DNA of 64,000 nt from Chelydra serpentina. Lineage: Eukaryota > Chordata > Testudines > Chelydridae. Shown here in pieces: positions 1 to 12,132 of the stretch. How positions within the stretch are numbered: the first letter of the stretch is position 1; the number at the start of each line of letters is the position of its first letter. The translations under genes were made by a program, and so were the position numbers. The stretch spans positions 25,077,501 through 25,141,500 of the forward strand of contig JBAIAC010000026.1 in NCBI GenBank assembly GCA_037349315.1. The letters are read 5' to 3'. Below the pieces are notes generated by a model. That model searched no databases and was not told where the DNA came from. It saw nothing but the letters and a program-made list of their open reading frames with translations.

Positions 1-323
1 ATTTCCCAGATCATTCCCAACCTATTGTGGAAATCCCCTAAGCTTCCCAGTGACAAATTTCCTGATTCCCTTCTAGGCTAACAAAGCCCTGCATCTATTA
101 CTGGCAAGCTACCTTGGCCACTCCACCATAATCTGCATGTCATTATTCACCAGGGGTCTGCTGAAATCTGGGCTCGGTCCTGCCCCTAAAGGAATACACA
201 AATACAGAGAGCGATTGCAGCTCTGCCATTCACTTTCATGTATGCAACAAGTAAGAATGCTGGGCAGCAGCTGGTATGATTTCCTACTGAAATACATGAG
301 TGATGGGCACCTTCTAAATACTA

Positions 324-421
324 TGGCCTGAATCTCCACTATGTTACACCCGTATAACTCCACTGATTTCAGTGGTGTTACACCAAGGTAAAACAAGAAT
401 AACAGCATGGAGAATCAGGCC
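324..421. repeat. Fold-back (MITE-like) short element
   Basis: The ends are imperfect inverted repeats: tggcctgaatctccact on the left and ggagaatcaggcc on the right. The centre reads cactgatttcagtg, itself a small palindrome. This is the general shape of the short palindromic, non-coding elements common in reptile genomes. No transposase or clear target duplication is visible. Confidence 0.55.
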
Positions 422-829
422 CCATGTCACTTTCTATCTAAACGGTGACAGAGAGAGTCTGTGCCCGCACTGTCAACCATGCCTCCCCTCTCCTCTAATC
501 TCCTTCCCAACTTTTATGAAATACAATATCTCAGACTTTTAGAGGAGCAAACTGTAATACTATTAGGGACCATACAACTGCAGTTTTAAACTCATGTTTT
601 TCAATGTAACCACAGCTTAGTGAAACATTTAAAATGGAAACCAATCCACTGAATCAAACTGAAATGAATGACTAAAAACTTATTTAGTAAAAGCAAACCA
701 AAGGCAATAGCTTTTTAACCTCTCAGCTCTCCCCTGGTGAAATCCTAAAGTCTTGGCTCAATCCTTATTCAGGCAAAGCTCCCACTGGTCTTAGTGAGAG
801 TTTTGTCCGAGTCAGATCTTTGGGATGTG

Positions 830-920
830 GGGCATGATCCTGCAAGGTGCTGCTCAAGCCTTCCTCAGCCAGTAGCTTCAGTGGAAGTTGAGGATCCTCG
901 TCACCTTTCAGGATTGGGCC
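830..920. repeat. Fold-back (MITE-like) short element
   Basis: The left end ggcatgatcctgcaaggtg pairs with the right end cacctttcaggattgggcc, around a centre that includes gcttcagtgg. It is a degraded hairpin of about 90 bp with no coding capacity. Several similar hairpins with different ends occur in this window. Confidence 0.55.
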
Positions 921-1108
921 CTGAGCCCCAGCATCTGCTATCCCAGACCAATGACTCCTTTGTACTTTCATTATTACATCACTCTCTTCCTTCGGCCTGT
1001 CTCACACAAGTACTTCATCCAAAGCATACATTTATATTCTGCCTTCCTCAGTAATATCCTGGGGTGTTTTGCATAAAAGATTAAGGGTAGAACATGACCT
1101 TTAGTCTC

Positions 1109-1296
1109 TTAGAATCATAGAATGAATATCAGGGTTGGAGGGGACCTTAGGAGGTCATCTAGTCCACCCCCCCACTCAAAGCAGGACCAATCCCCAATTT
1201 TTTTGCCCCAGATTCCTAAAAGGCCCCCTCAAGGATTGAACTCCCAACCCTAGGTTTAGCAGGCCAGTGCTCAAACCACTGAGCTATCCCTCCCCC
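1109..1296 (-). repeat. tRNA-derived SINE with CR1-like tail
   Basis: Read on the minus strand, the element begins with a tRNA-like head. It has an A-box-like TAGCTCAGTGG and a B-box-like GAGTTCAATCC about 40 nt downstream. The second half resembles a CR1 3' end (ggactagatgacctcctaa) and finishes in a short ATTCTATGATT-type tail. This matches the tRNA-Lys-derived Pol III SINEs described in cryptodiran turtles, which are thought to use CR1 machinery. The copy is nearly full length. It is the main indicator of a turtle or related reptile source. Confidence 0.8.
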
Positions 1297-2899
1297 TGGT
1301 AAAGAACATTTGTCCTTTTCATGTCTGTTAGTGCTAGCTAATGTGACAGGGCATTTGGGTGCCTTAAGAAGGGATCTGGGTAGTTATGCCCAAATACATG
1401 CACCTGAGAACTAGATGCTGGTTGCCAATGATGACTAATGACTGAGAGCTAGAAGAGTCTCAGCTGCACCAAGTTAACAACTTATCAAGGCAAGAGGAAA
1501 CTTTATAAAGGTAGAGCAGAAGCCTAACTAAGTGAGTGGGGGTGTAGAGTATGAGTACTGTCTCAGTGTTGGCTCTGCAGATGATAACATGAGGTATGTC
1601 TGGCTTGTTTTGCTTTGGTTCTTCCCCTCCAAAGTTATGTTAGGAAAGAAGATAAATTTATTTCTTCTCTCCCTGATAGACTGGAAGGCCTATTTTTAAT
1701 TATCAAGTGACCCAGCTGTTGAGATCCTCTGAGTATTGACAAAAACAGACAGCAGTAAAACATGAGTTAACGGTCAAGGGGAGGTAACTGTGGCTTAATA
1801 GCAAAAGTACTCACTGCACATACCTTCATTTTGGCTTTGTAGTAGGTCAGGGCCTCACCATTTTCTGTAGATAACGCACCTTTTTGCAAAATTGTGTCTT
1901 AATAAAATGTAGGGGTGGCAAGTACTAATCCTAGTTTTGTCATGACAACAAAACTGGGAAGCCAGTGCCTGGTCTGCCCTTCTGGAGTGTGGAGAAGTGT
2001 GGGAGGTGATGGTAAGCCCCATCTGACTTGAGGATTGGTTATTTCTCCATTTCTTTAAAATACTCTAGTCTCCTCTTAATGTCAGTGGAGAAGGGATTTT
2101 TTTCTTTTTTTATTAAAACCCCACCCCAATAGTGGGCATGTTGCTTATGAATATGTTGTTTTTTTAAATGCATTTACTGTATGGCACCTTACAAGGAGAC
2201 CATACGACTGTCATCTGCTGTTATTACAGAATGATCAATATGGCTTTTCTCCTAATTCAAAAAGCCTTGTATTTGGCTGCCCAGTAGTGATACAAATGGA
2301 CTTGTAGCTAAGGCTGGAGAGATCTAATACATCCCATATGTGACAAACACATCCCTATTATTTCTCCCTATACCACCAGCTCTGCTTGCAGCTATTTTGT
2401 CAGCACCACTGTTCATTCATCCTTGTACCTCCTGTTCATAAAGGGTTATTTTTGATGCTGAACTTGTTTTGTTAACCTTTGCTTCTCTCGAAGTGTCTGT
2501 CTCCTACTCTGAATCCTTTACCTACAGCTGATCAGATTTTCTTAATATTCTTTTACACTAACAAGCTGGATTGAGAATTACACACTTGCTCTTCTGGCTA
2601 GAAACAGAAGCTGAAATAGAACGTTTTATTTAAACACTTCTTGTTAGTAACCACCCCCTCATTTCCCCAACCCAGGTGATTGGGGTTGGTTCCATGTCCT
2701 TAGGCAATAGAACAGCTGCTCACTACTGTGAATACAAAACAATAGTCAAAAAACAGACATCGTGGCCTTGATTAAAAAAGCAGGGGCATAAAAATAAGAA
2801 TTTGGGTGCTTTGCATGGAACAGCATATAGGCCCAAATCTTGAGGTATCAAGCAGCCACACTTCACACTGATGCAAACAGAAGTTGTACATGCTGAGAA
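1297..2899. other. No gene recognised
   Basis: AT-rich sequence with no ORF of recognisable family and no obvious full-length repeat. I see nothing supportable in it. Confidence 0.5.
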
Positions 2900-3170
2900 C
2901 ACATGAGGATTTGACCCAGGACTACTAGGGTCAAAAAGACCATTTGGGCTATCTAGTGTGACTGCTCAGTATGTAATTCCTTGTAAAATATCTTCTAATG
3001 CGTTTTTAGATACATGTAGTAATGGTGCCACACCAACCTCCCTTTGGAATCTATTCCTCTGCCCAATTTATCTTATAGTTATTAGGAACTTCCCCAGGTA
3101 TTTAACTTAAATGCTTCCTTAGCTCCTCCCATTTTTTGCTGGCCCTTCAATTTTTGAGGCTTTCACTATT
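2900..3170 (-). repeat. Possible ancient CR1 trace
   Basis: Scattered words resemble the antisense of CR1 3' regions, for example gggctatctagtgtgactgctc followed by text about 'tggaatctattcc'-type sequence. Similarity is weak and no ends are visible, so this is a tentative call for an old minus-strand LINE fragment. Confidence 0.25.
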
Positions 3171-3966
3171 TGCATATTTTCATATTCTAAATGGGTCCCT
3201 CAGGTACCAACACATTGTAGTAACTATTGGTAAAGGTACCATTTCTAATGGACACCACTATATCTGGTTTTATAAAAACAAATGTTCTTTTCTCCTTCCT
3301 CCCCTTTTTAGTCACTGACTGAATTGAGACTATTAGGTTTGACTTAATGACACTCTGGGCAGGAGGTGTTTTGTGTTCCCATCCACTCTCATTGGTCTGC
3401 TTCAGGGATTGATGTGCTGTCAGTGTTTTAACAAAGGGCTCTCCACAGTTTCCTTTTAGCCTGGGATAAATCTTAGCATCCCTAGGGTGTGACTGCATAG
3501 ACAAGAGAACTAATGGGCTGGGGAATCTATTCATTTGTTTCCCCATTTAAAGAAAAATGCTTTTGAGTTTTTCGTTGGTTATGGTTTGAGAAAGTACTAG
3601 GCAAACAAACTTGTATGAAGTTTATTAGTTGGAAATGTTTATGCTTTGTTCCTGGGAGTTACACTAAGAATTCTGAACTTAAACTGTTAAACTTGTATAA
3701 GTTGAAGTGAGGTGCCTTTATTTGTATAAAGGCCTTGTATTTATGCTGTCTGAACAGTTTGTTTTAAAGATACTTGCCGTTTGGGATAATCTGGTCCATT
3801 CTAAAGGCAAAAGATGTGCTCCTGTAAAGTATTTTTAGGAGCCCTTGTGGTAAGACCTATTTGATAGGGATGACTTAGCAGTTTTGGGGGAAGGGGGAAT
3901 TGTGATTTTCCCTTAGAGGCAGAGAAACCACTCCTCCTCCTCCCCCTTTGGTTTGTAGTGGTAATT

Positions 3967-4186
3967 TAGTGATGCTCAAACTGTGGGTTGTGACCCCATT
4001 TTAATGGGGTTGCCAGGGCCAGCATTAGACTTGCTTGGACCCACGGCTGAGGCAGAAGCCTGAGCTTTACCCCCTCACCTGGGGCGGCAGGGCTCCGGAT
4101 CCGGCCTATTATCCCCCCAACCTAGGGTCATGTAGAATTTTGTTGTCAGAAGTGGGTCACTGTGCAATCACTTTTGAAAACTCTGA
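3967..4186. mobile_element. Degraded hAT-like element
   Basis: The left end (gtgatgctcaaactgtgggt) resembles a common hAT terminal motif, and the right end (acttttgaaaactctg) is its degraded inverted counterpart. No 8-bp target duplication could be identified, so the boundaries are approximate. Confidence 0.4.
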
Positions 4187-5738
4187 GCTAGGATCTCCTA
4201 TAAATTAATATCATACGGTATCTGACTGCTTAGCATTTCCACTGTAGCCTTGGCTGAATTATTTTTTTCTCCTCCAAAGGCGCTAAGACCCTCTGGATAG
4301 CTATGTATAGCATAGCTGCATTATATGAAGCCAATTGTTCAAATGGCTGATACAATTGCCTCTTGAGAAACTACTAAGTACCTGCATTCCTTGTCCTGAA
4401 CGCAGTGACATACTAGAACGTATACTCCGCTGTCTTCCACCAACCGGCAGATTTTTTTCCCTCTGTTGTAGACATTTCCAGACTGGTTGGGGAGTAAGTT
4501 AGAAAACAAAATCACTGCCTCAGACTCTTGAGATGTCAATGAATGAGTGGAATGTGTATGCCGTTTAAGCACTGGTTTTTACTCAACCTGTCTGTCATGT
4601 AGAGTCCTCCATGCTATTGTTCCAGTACCAGCTTTATTCATTGACATTCTCTCACTTATACCAGCTTCTAAGAAGGAAACTGGGGGAGAAGTGGAACAAA
4701 ACCAAAATGAAAACAGTGGAACAAAATAACACAATGGAGTGAGTAGCTATTGGCATGAAAGGTGTTTTGGGCTGATAGAAATTCCATAATAACAGTAAAA
4801 TATAGACACACCTGTGCGCTCTGACAGTTTCACCAGCTGCTTGGTAATGCAATTAATTGATCTATTATAAAAGTGCCCTACTAATTACATGAAAAATAGC
4901 TGAATCCTCTGTTACTCGCAAGAAAACTGACATCTGCTGTCTTGTTCCAGCCACGTACAACACATTTAATTCTTCCTTCCTTCCTTTGGAAATAGGGATT
5001 CCAACATGGACAGCTCTTACTTTAACATGTACTGTTACTGGGCAGAGAACTGAACATTCTATTATGGCCAGAGCAACCTTTCTGGCATCCATGTCCCTCT
5101 ACTCTCCAAGAGGTTTGGAATAATTGTCTGGTGTATGCACATAGTCACACATCCACTGGCTGTACATTTCTCAACACACCTCCCTTTATTCTCACTTGTC
5201 CAGCCTTCCAACTCCAGCAAGGACGGAATGTCCTCTCCATGTGATGTAGCTGTAGTAGCCTGGGCAGTTGATATGGAGGTGCTGTTTTGCCAATATGTCA
5301 GTGTCCCCCTCTTGACTTCACTGCTTTGGACCAAAGGAAGGACAGGAGTTGCTCATTTGGAACCAGCTACGCTGAAGGAGTGGCCAGAGCAGCGGAGATC
5401 TTCCATCCGCCTGCCTTTCAGGGCTCCACTCCTAGATTGGTTATCAGCCACAGCCGAAGGACCCAATCTGTCCTGTGTGGATGTAGTTGGCAAAAACACT
5501 GAGTGAATTTGCTCATCTGCCTTTTGTTTGCATTTCCTCCAACCAGGCTTCCACTATCCTCCTCAAGAGCTCATCAGCCCAAAGCCATTGGTGCTTCCTA
5601 AGGTTTCTGGGTTAATTAACCACCACCCAGCACTTGGTGTTGACCAGTACAGGTTGTACCGCTTATGGTCATAGCAGTACAGGTTTTCAATTCTGACCTG
5701 ACCCTAATGGTTTTGACCTTCCAACTAATGGTTGTATT
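4187..5738. other. No gene recognised
   Basis: Several overlapping open stretches occur on both strands, but none shows a recognisable domain, and the overlap argues against coding. It may include decayed upstream parts of the retrotransposon that follows. I cannot support that from motifs. Confidence 0.4.
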
Positions 5739-6530
5739 AGGACAGGGGGTTCCACAAGATCCTTCAATTACCTTAAATGCAAACCAGCTAGTAGTAGTCA
5801 AAGAAGTAGTTCAGCTATTTAGGTTTTACAGTGACCACCAACCTTTCACTGGATGAAGACCTAAATGTTCGCATTGGAAAGGCTGCAACCACCTTTAGTA
5901 GACTAACTAAAAGAGCATGGAACAACTCAAAGCTGACCAAGACCAAAATGCTAGTGTACCAAGCTTGCGTCCTCAGCACTCTCATGTATGGTGGGGAAAC
6001 GTGGACAAATTATGCTCATCAGGAGACCAGGTTGAACAGTTTCCACCTACGTTTACGCCACATACTCAACATCAAATGGCAGGATAAAGTCACCAACGCA
6101 GAGGTTCTTCAAAGAGCAAATTTACCAACTGTGACAGCCCTGATCAAGCAGAGATGACTGTGCTGTCTGGGCCCTCTGAGTAGGTTGGAAGATGGATGCA
6201 TACCCAAGGACATGCTATACTGGGAGCTATCGGAGGGAACAGGAACAACAGGATGTCCCAAGCTTTGCTATAAAGACACATGCAAGCAAGATATGAAGGA
6301 ATTTGGAACTGATTCTGACCAATAGGAAATCTTGGCAAGTGATCGTAAGTGGCACCATTGTCTCCATCAGGGTATCAGTCCATGACACGAGCTGGCTCCT
6401 ACAGCTTGAAGAGAAAAGAGCCCGTAGGAAGCAAGCAGCTCCCAACCAAGATGCATACATTTGCAATAACTGCTAAAGATCATGTAAATCTCGGATTGGC
6501 CTATTCAGTCACATGAGACATTGCAAACCA
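5739..6530 (+). pseudogene. Non-LTR retrotransposon RT C-terminal region, decayed
   Basis: Open stretches at about 5739-5856 and 5831-6157 carry the C-terminal part of a non-LTR retrotransposon polymerase. Visible are a PSITLNANQL-type segment, then a frame change, then LSLDEDLNVRIGKAATTFSR, VYQACVLSTLMYGGETWT and WQDKVTNAEVLQRA. These belong to a widespread vertebrate non-LTR family often annotated as 'endonuclease-reverse transcriptase'. Translation continues through stop codons and frame changes to a terminal C-x2-C-type zinc-finger remnant near 6450-6525 (SCKSRIGLFSH). The catalytic palm is not present, so only the 3' end of the element remains. It is a dead copy on the + strand, and the clade is not assigned. 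Confidence 0.7.
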
Positions 6531-6654
6531 TCTACATCATGGGCTGCAATTCCCACTATGTCTCGTGGATGAAAGTCTTCCAACTAAGGTACTTGTGTGT
6601 CCACCTCTAACACAGTATCTGAGAGCCTCACAACCATCAATTAAGTCTGTCCTC

Positions 6655-6748
6655 ACACCACCCCTGTGAGGTAGGGAAGTGCTATTCTCCCCATCTGTAA
6701 AATGGGGATAATAAGGCACAGAGGCTAAATGACTTGACCAAGGTCAAA
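6655..6748. repeat. MIR/CORE-SINE-like fragment
   Basis: The stretch contains ctccccatctgtaaaatggg and ggcacagaggctaaatgact, the phrases typical of the ancient amniote MIR-type SINE. It ends directly where the next LINE remnant begins. It is too short for an A or B box to be tested. Confidence 0.55.
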
Positions 6749-6749
6749 T

Positions 6750-7978
6750 ATAAGGTGATATTTGCCCTTGTGCAAAGAGCTAATTTTAATTCTTACTAGA
6801 ATTTTTAATTTGTGGTTTTTAAAAGGACAAGTCCCTGATGATTTTAAAGAAAACAGAACAATTTTAATTCCAAAAACTCCAAGTGAGGAGGAACTAAAAG
6901 AATTAACCTCATGGAGACCCCTTATGATTGGTTCAATATGGATAAGACTTTATACTCAGATTTTAGCTAAGAGATTAACAGCCGCAATTCAAATATGTGA
7001 AAGACAAAAAGGTTTTATTTCCGCCCCAGGATGCGAGAACATTGCAATTTTAGATAATTTAATAAAGGGGGCAAAGCGTAATGGGGATGAAATAGCAATA
7101 GTTTTTATAGATTTAGCAAAGGCATTTGACTCCGTGGGGCATGGGCACATTATGGTGGGATTGAGAAGGTTTGGAACACTTTATTGATATTTTTAGGGAC
7201 CTATATGATTGTTTTACTAGGGTGTGGGTGTGTGACAATTTTACTGAATCTATTTTAATTAAGAGTGGGGTTAAACAGGGTGACCCCCGCCCCCCATCCC
7301 CAATTTTATTTAATATTGCCATGGATCCGCTTTTAACTAAATTAGAAGTTGAAGGAAATGGGTTTTATGTCCAGGGCAATAGTGGAACGTCTTTGGCATT
7401 TCCAGATGATGTAGCAATTTTAAGTAGTTCATATCAAGGAATGATTAAGAATTTGGAGATTTTAGAAAATTTTTGTTGTAACACTAATCTTCATGTAAAT
7501 ATAAAGAAGACTAAAGGGTTTCATATTTTATCAAAGTATAAAACTTGTATAGTCAACCCAAAAGAAAAATGGAAGATAGGGAATGAGGAAATTGAGTATG
7601 TACAGCCGGGAGAGTTAGAAAAATATCTAGGTGCGAGAGTAGATCCCTGGATAGGAATTGGAGGAGTGGCACTCAAAGAGAAATTTAAGTAAATGGAGTG
7701 ACAGTTTAATTAAGGACCCCTTGAAACCAGCTCAAAAATTATTGATTTTACAAACATATGTTTTACCAAGATTATTTTACAATTTACTTTTAATTAAACC
7801 CCCTTTTAACCTTTAAAATGATTTGGATATTTTAGTAAGAAAAATTGTTGACCAAATTTTACGTTTACCTCAGTGTACAACTGATGGTTTATTTTATTTT
7901 AGAGGGAGAGATGGAGGATTGGCACTTACAAAATTTAGTACGCAAATCCCAAATATGTTAGTAAGAAAATGGAGAAGG
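6750..7978 (+). pseudogene. R2/NeSL-type non-LTR retrotransposon RT remnant
   Basis: Three consecutive + strand stretches (about 6762-7187, 7171-7692 and 7690-7978) together encode most of a reverse transcriptase. Motifs in order are: WRPLMIGSIWIRLYTQILAK; IVFIDLAKAFDSVGH (motif A with its Asp); SGVKQGDP...SPILFNIAMD (motif B); AFPDDVAIL (motif C, normally F/Y-A-D-D, with Pro here); LHVNIKKTKG; PGELEKYLGARVDPW; and the C-terminal LPRLFYNLLLIKP and DGLFYFRGRDGGLALTKF. The phrasing fits the R2/R4/NeSL group (RLE-type elements) rather than CR1 or L1. Frameshifts near 7180 and 7690 kill the ORF. The N-terminal fingers and the 3' zinc finger and restriction-like endonuclease are missing. The flanks are not recognisable as 28S rDNA. 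Clade assignment is from memory of the motifs. Confidence 0.7.
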
Positions 7979-8159
7979 CCATGGATCTGCTCTCTTCTCT
8001 CCACCCCCTTCCCTCCCCCAGGAGAGAATATCAATACGACTTTTTTCTAGTGTTAGTTTTTGCTTCATCTAGCATTTTGCATATTATTACAGAACCAAAA
8101 GACTATTGAAGATTCTACAACTGAACATCCAGGACCAGATTATAATCTGTTTGACAAGT

Positions 8160-9189
8160 CATTCCATATCTTTATGAAAATATGCTTGATATGAATGACA
8201 TAACTGTGATATACTTTATAAAAGATGGCTCATGTGAGATCATTGGAAAGGTTATATTTACTGAATGTGATATCCAATTTGTATGCCTGTATCATTTCTG
8301 TATTTGAAGTTAGGAATATGTCTATGCACCGGTATTTAAACTGTTACTTTGGGTGATGCCCACTGCTAACACTTCAGGTACAACAATGGAAAAGCCAGAC
8401 AGGGTGGATGGCCTATCAGCGAAGACAATGGACTGTGAAAAGCTTGGCCTACCTGTGGACACTCCGTATTGCCACTGACTCATGGACACTGTAATCCTAC
8501 AGAGTCAGGTGGTCTTGTCACCTGATACTAAAACATTACCTGGGACTTCTTGTAACTTTCCACTGCAAGGGAAGTGGGGCCAAGTTTGGGGGACAAAGGA
8601 TTCCGGCCTTATGTAAATCCTATTTAAGAGCGGGGAGGAAGGCAAACAGGACTCCTCCTCTCCTTGGCCTGTCTGCCCAAGAAGAAAAACTGAGGGCAAG
8701 GGGGGAGTCCAGACTGAGACAGGGGTCTAGTCTGAAAAGGAATATAACTGGAACTCTGAACCACAGAAGCTTTGCAAACTGCCTGCAACAATATCTAGGG
8801 TGAGAAATACTATTTGTAGCCAATTTCTTTAGTGAAACCAGCTTAGTTTGCGTTTGATTTCATTTGCTTAGTAATCTGCTTTGTTCTGTTATCCCTTTTA
8901 CCACTTAGTCTGCCTTTTATAGTTGATACAATTTGTTTTGTTTATTAAACCCCGTTTCTATAACTTCGAATGGGGGGGGGGGGGGGGAAGAAGTGTGCAC
9001 ACCTCTCTCCAAATTGAGGGAGGGGGCAAATTTCATAATCTTTGGGTCTGCACTACAGGGGAGGTGGACATCTGAGTGCTGGAGCAAGTCCCTTACGCTG
9101 AGTCTTCCCAGAGCTTGTGTGTATTAGGTAGACTCAGTGATATCTCAGCACATCAGGTGGCGTCCCAAGGGGTCCAACCTGTCTCACTG
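8160..9189 (+). repeat. LTR-retroelement LTR (family A, copy 1)
   Basis: This stretch aligns by eye along its length with 48660-50169. Shared phrases include aagatggctcatgtgagat, cctatttaagagcggggagg (TATA-like), tttatttgct/gtaatctgctttg, the purine-rich gagggagggggcaaatttca, and the final third. The layout suggests an LTR: a TATA-like box near 8622, then a T-rich region with attaaa near 8943. No internal gag or pol follows, so it is an isolated, degraded LTR. A G16 tract (8972-8987) sits inside it. The 5' boundary is uncertain. Confidence 0.6.
8972..8987. repeat. Poly-G tract (G16)
   Basis: Sixteen uninterrupted G residues inside the LTR. The copy at about 49740 lacks the run, so it expanded in this copy. 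Such runs are prone to length error in sequencing. Confidence 0.9.
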
Positions 9190-11769
9190 TTATAACAATT
9201 ACAATTCAAAGTAACTTCATTTACCTCAATATTACTCTAGCTCTTCATCATTGTAACTGAGATCAGAATCTCTCTAGTTCTCCAACTTCTGCAGAAACTT
9301 TCATTAGTAATAAACATCAGCACTATTTCTGTTAAAGTCTATCTGATCTGTTTGAAATGTAGATGAAATCAGTTTTGTTTTGTTTAAAGGCTTCTGCAAT
9401 CCCTTTGTATAAAAAAATTTCTGTTAACCCAGCACTTAAAAAAACCCTGGACTGTCTATCCTCTTTATCAATTAGGAATGTTGATATGTATAGTCTTCTA
9501 AAATGCCAGCACACCCAGTAAAGGTCTTGTGTGACAGATTTAATTGCATTTTTACTCCACATCTTTAAAAAGCATGATACTTTGCAAGTCCCTGGACTAG
9601 GAATGTAAGTGAGGCATGCATTCAACTATTTTAATGCTAACTTAAACTCAACAGTTTGTTTTTAAAAGGTAAATTAAGGGAACTGCACTTTTCCTATTGT
9701 CTCCATCAATGATGTGAGGCTTTTGCAAGGGTTGACATTTTTTCTCCCTAACTGATTTACATTTGTGGTTGTACCCCACCATCCTTAATGAGAAGCTGTG
9801 TATTATAGTATAGGTTAAAAACCACACTAATTCTGAGCTTTAATAAAGAGCATTGGTAATTTTGTGTAAATGTCCGATTCCTGGAACCTTTAGGTCTGAT
9901 TTCAAGGTCTGAGTGCTTGAAATGTTCATTGACTTCAGTCAATGCTTTGCTCAATATCTTGCAAGATCAGACACTAGCTGAAAAGAAGTAGTAATTAAAG
10001 CATTTTACTAGTTGAAACACAACAAAGGACCTTTCCACCCTCTTGGACAAATTTTCAATTGGCCTGTAACAATGCGCACACTAATTCTAGATGTGCCTGT
10101 GTAAATCAGGTTTGTACTTCGTGAGCGATTGCCTATGTGCCTGTGAATGTGTCTCTTAGTAAAATGAGGAAGGTAACACTCAAGACAGTGCCAACTCCAG
10201 TGCCCTTCAGCACACTCCAATTTCCTCATCCTGTTTTGAACATGGTAATGTGCCTGGTGTTGCTTTCTCCAGTTATTGATGGTATTTTCACGACTTTTGG
10301 CGATCTTAGGTTTTTTGAGTGATCTATATTTGATTTAATTTGTGACTGAGTTAAAACCCTGTTACCATTATTATTAAGCCAGGAAACAAAACACCAGAGA
10401 CTTTCTGCAACAAAGAAGGATGTCTCACATTTGAAATGACTTTAGTCCCCAAATACTAAAAGTGGGGACAAAAAAGACAGAATTTGCTGTCGGAGCAATT
10501 TATAATTGTATTTGATTTTGGGGCAACCCAGAATATCTGATGCAGCCTCAAACTGTGCATGGTATTTGAGATGTGTTGAATTATAGATTAGAGAACTGGA
10601 GTCCTCTGTAAATAACTATCTAAAATACCACTGAAATAAGGGTTTGTACAGAATGTGACCAGATGCATCACAAATACACACTACATGGGAAGGGATGAAA
10701 CAGCTAATGAAAGCAGGCACCACTGTGTATAGAAAGGGTGCACATGTAGAATTAGGTTTATGCAAAGAAGTCTGGGCTGAGTATTCACCTAGTTTACCCC
10801 CCCCCCCCCCCAAAAGACTTCCTAAGGTCAGACCTAGGCTGAACCAGGACCCCATGATGCCAATTTTTAGCACAACTGCCTAAAATACCCCACGGACACC
10901 TGAGAAGAAGGGGTTGAAAAGCAGAGCTGTGAGAAGAAAACATTGTAAATGAGCTGGAAAAGGAAGCTGACATGAACAGTGCCTTTTTATTCATGAGAAC
11001 ATTCTTCCTGTGAGCCATTTCTAGATCAGGTGCAACTTTGCTGCCTCAGCAGGTATGGTGCTGGAAGTAATTGGTTACCCAGCTTAAGGGAGGTTTATAT
11101 TGTAAATGCCCTTGTGCTTTACTTATTGTCCTAAGGTAAAATCATTGTCTGAAAGTTATTCCTGATTGTAGTGCATGATCAGATGCAAAGGTGATGGGCG
11201 CCAGATAACCATGGAGATATAGGACTTAAGATCTGTTGGGAGGAGAACCCATAAGTAACACACATTCCATATGATGCAAATGGATCTGCTCTTGCACATT
11301 TATAGCAATAAAGTGTATACAGTATGCAGCTATATAGTATTAAATCTAAAGGCTAACCAGCTGGAAGACCTTCAGGCAAAATTTTTTTTTATTCTGCCCA
11401 AGTGTGTGTGTGGTGTTTGGTTTTTTCCTTGCACACATGGTTGAATTTTCAGATATGGGTCCCTGCTATAGGTGGTGCCCACATCTGAAAATCTGTCAGC
11501 ACTTGAACAATAGTCATTGCTAGCCATCTTCCCCCTTACTAAGTAACTGAGATTCTGTGGCAATTCTGTTTGGGGTGGTGGTAGGTGGGCATAAATAGCA
11601 TGCTAGTTCAAGTTCATACTGGCTTCCGATCTCACTGTAGTGCTGGTATTTTAACAGCCCTTGGTATTGGCAACACCTTAAACTGGCAAATGCCTGATGT
11701 GGCAACTGCCTTGTATGAAACTCTTTGCTTTTTTGTTTTGAGACTATTGGGAAATAACAGGTACTAGAA
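9190..11769. other. No gene recognised; one fold-back element and one C-run
   Basis: AT-rich sequence without convincing coding potential. It holds a degraded fold-back element at about 9893-9972, whose ends are aggtctgatttcaaggtc and gcaagatcagac with centre cattgacttcagtcaatg. It also has a C15 run at 10797-10811. Nothing else could be supported. Confidence 0.5.
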
Positions 11770-12132
11770 CTTTACTGCAGTGGTGCTCAACCTTAATACA
11801 CAGAAGGGCCACAAACCTAAGCACAACCTTGTGCTTCTACTGATTTTAATAAGATTTAGAGTCCCATGTATTGGTTTATATTTCAAGTTCATATGTATTT
11901 AGATAGGCTGTTGCTATATATAGTATTGTTTAGTTAAAAACAAATAAAGAAACCAGTGCATAAAATGTGTATCCAAAGTATAGAAAGTGTGTGTGTGTGG
12001 GGACACACATAAAGAGAACACAGTGCTAATGAATCCACCATTTGGTATACTGTGAAGCAGGCTGTGGGCCTTATGAAATGCTCCGGTGGGCTGTGTAAGG
12101 CCTGTAGGTTGGCCACCCCCCCCCCCTTACTG
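11770..12132. mobile_element. hAT-like nonautonomous element with 8-bp TSD
   Basis: The element occupies 11778-12124. It is flanked by ctttactg (11770-11777) and ccttactg (12125-12132), an 8-bp target duplication with one difference, which is the hAT hallmark. The left end is cagtggtgctcaacctt. The right end reads taggttggccacc followed by a C-run that has blurred the terminal inverted repeat. The interior is AT-rich and has no transposase. Confidence 0.7.
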
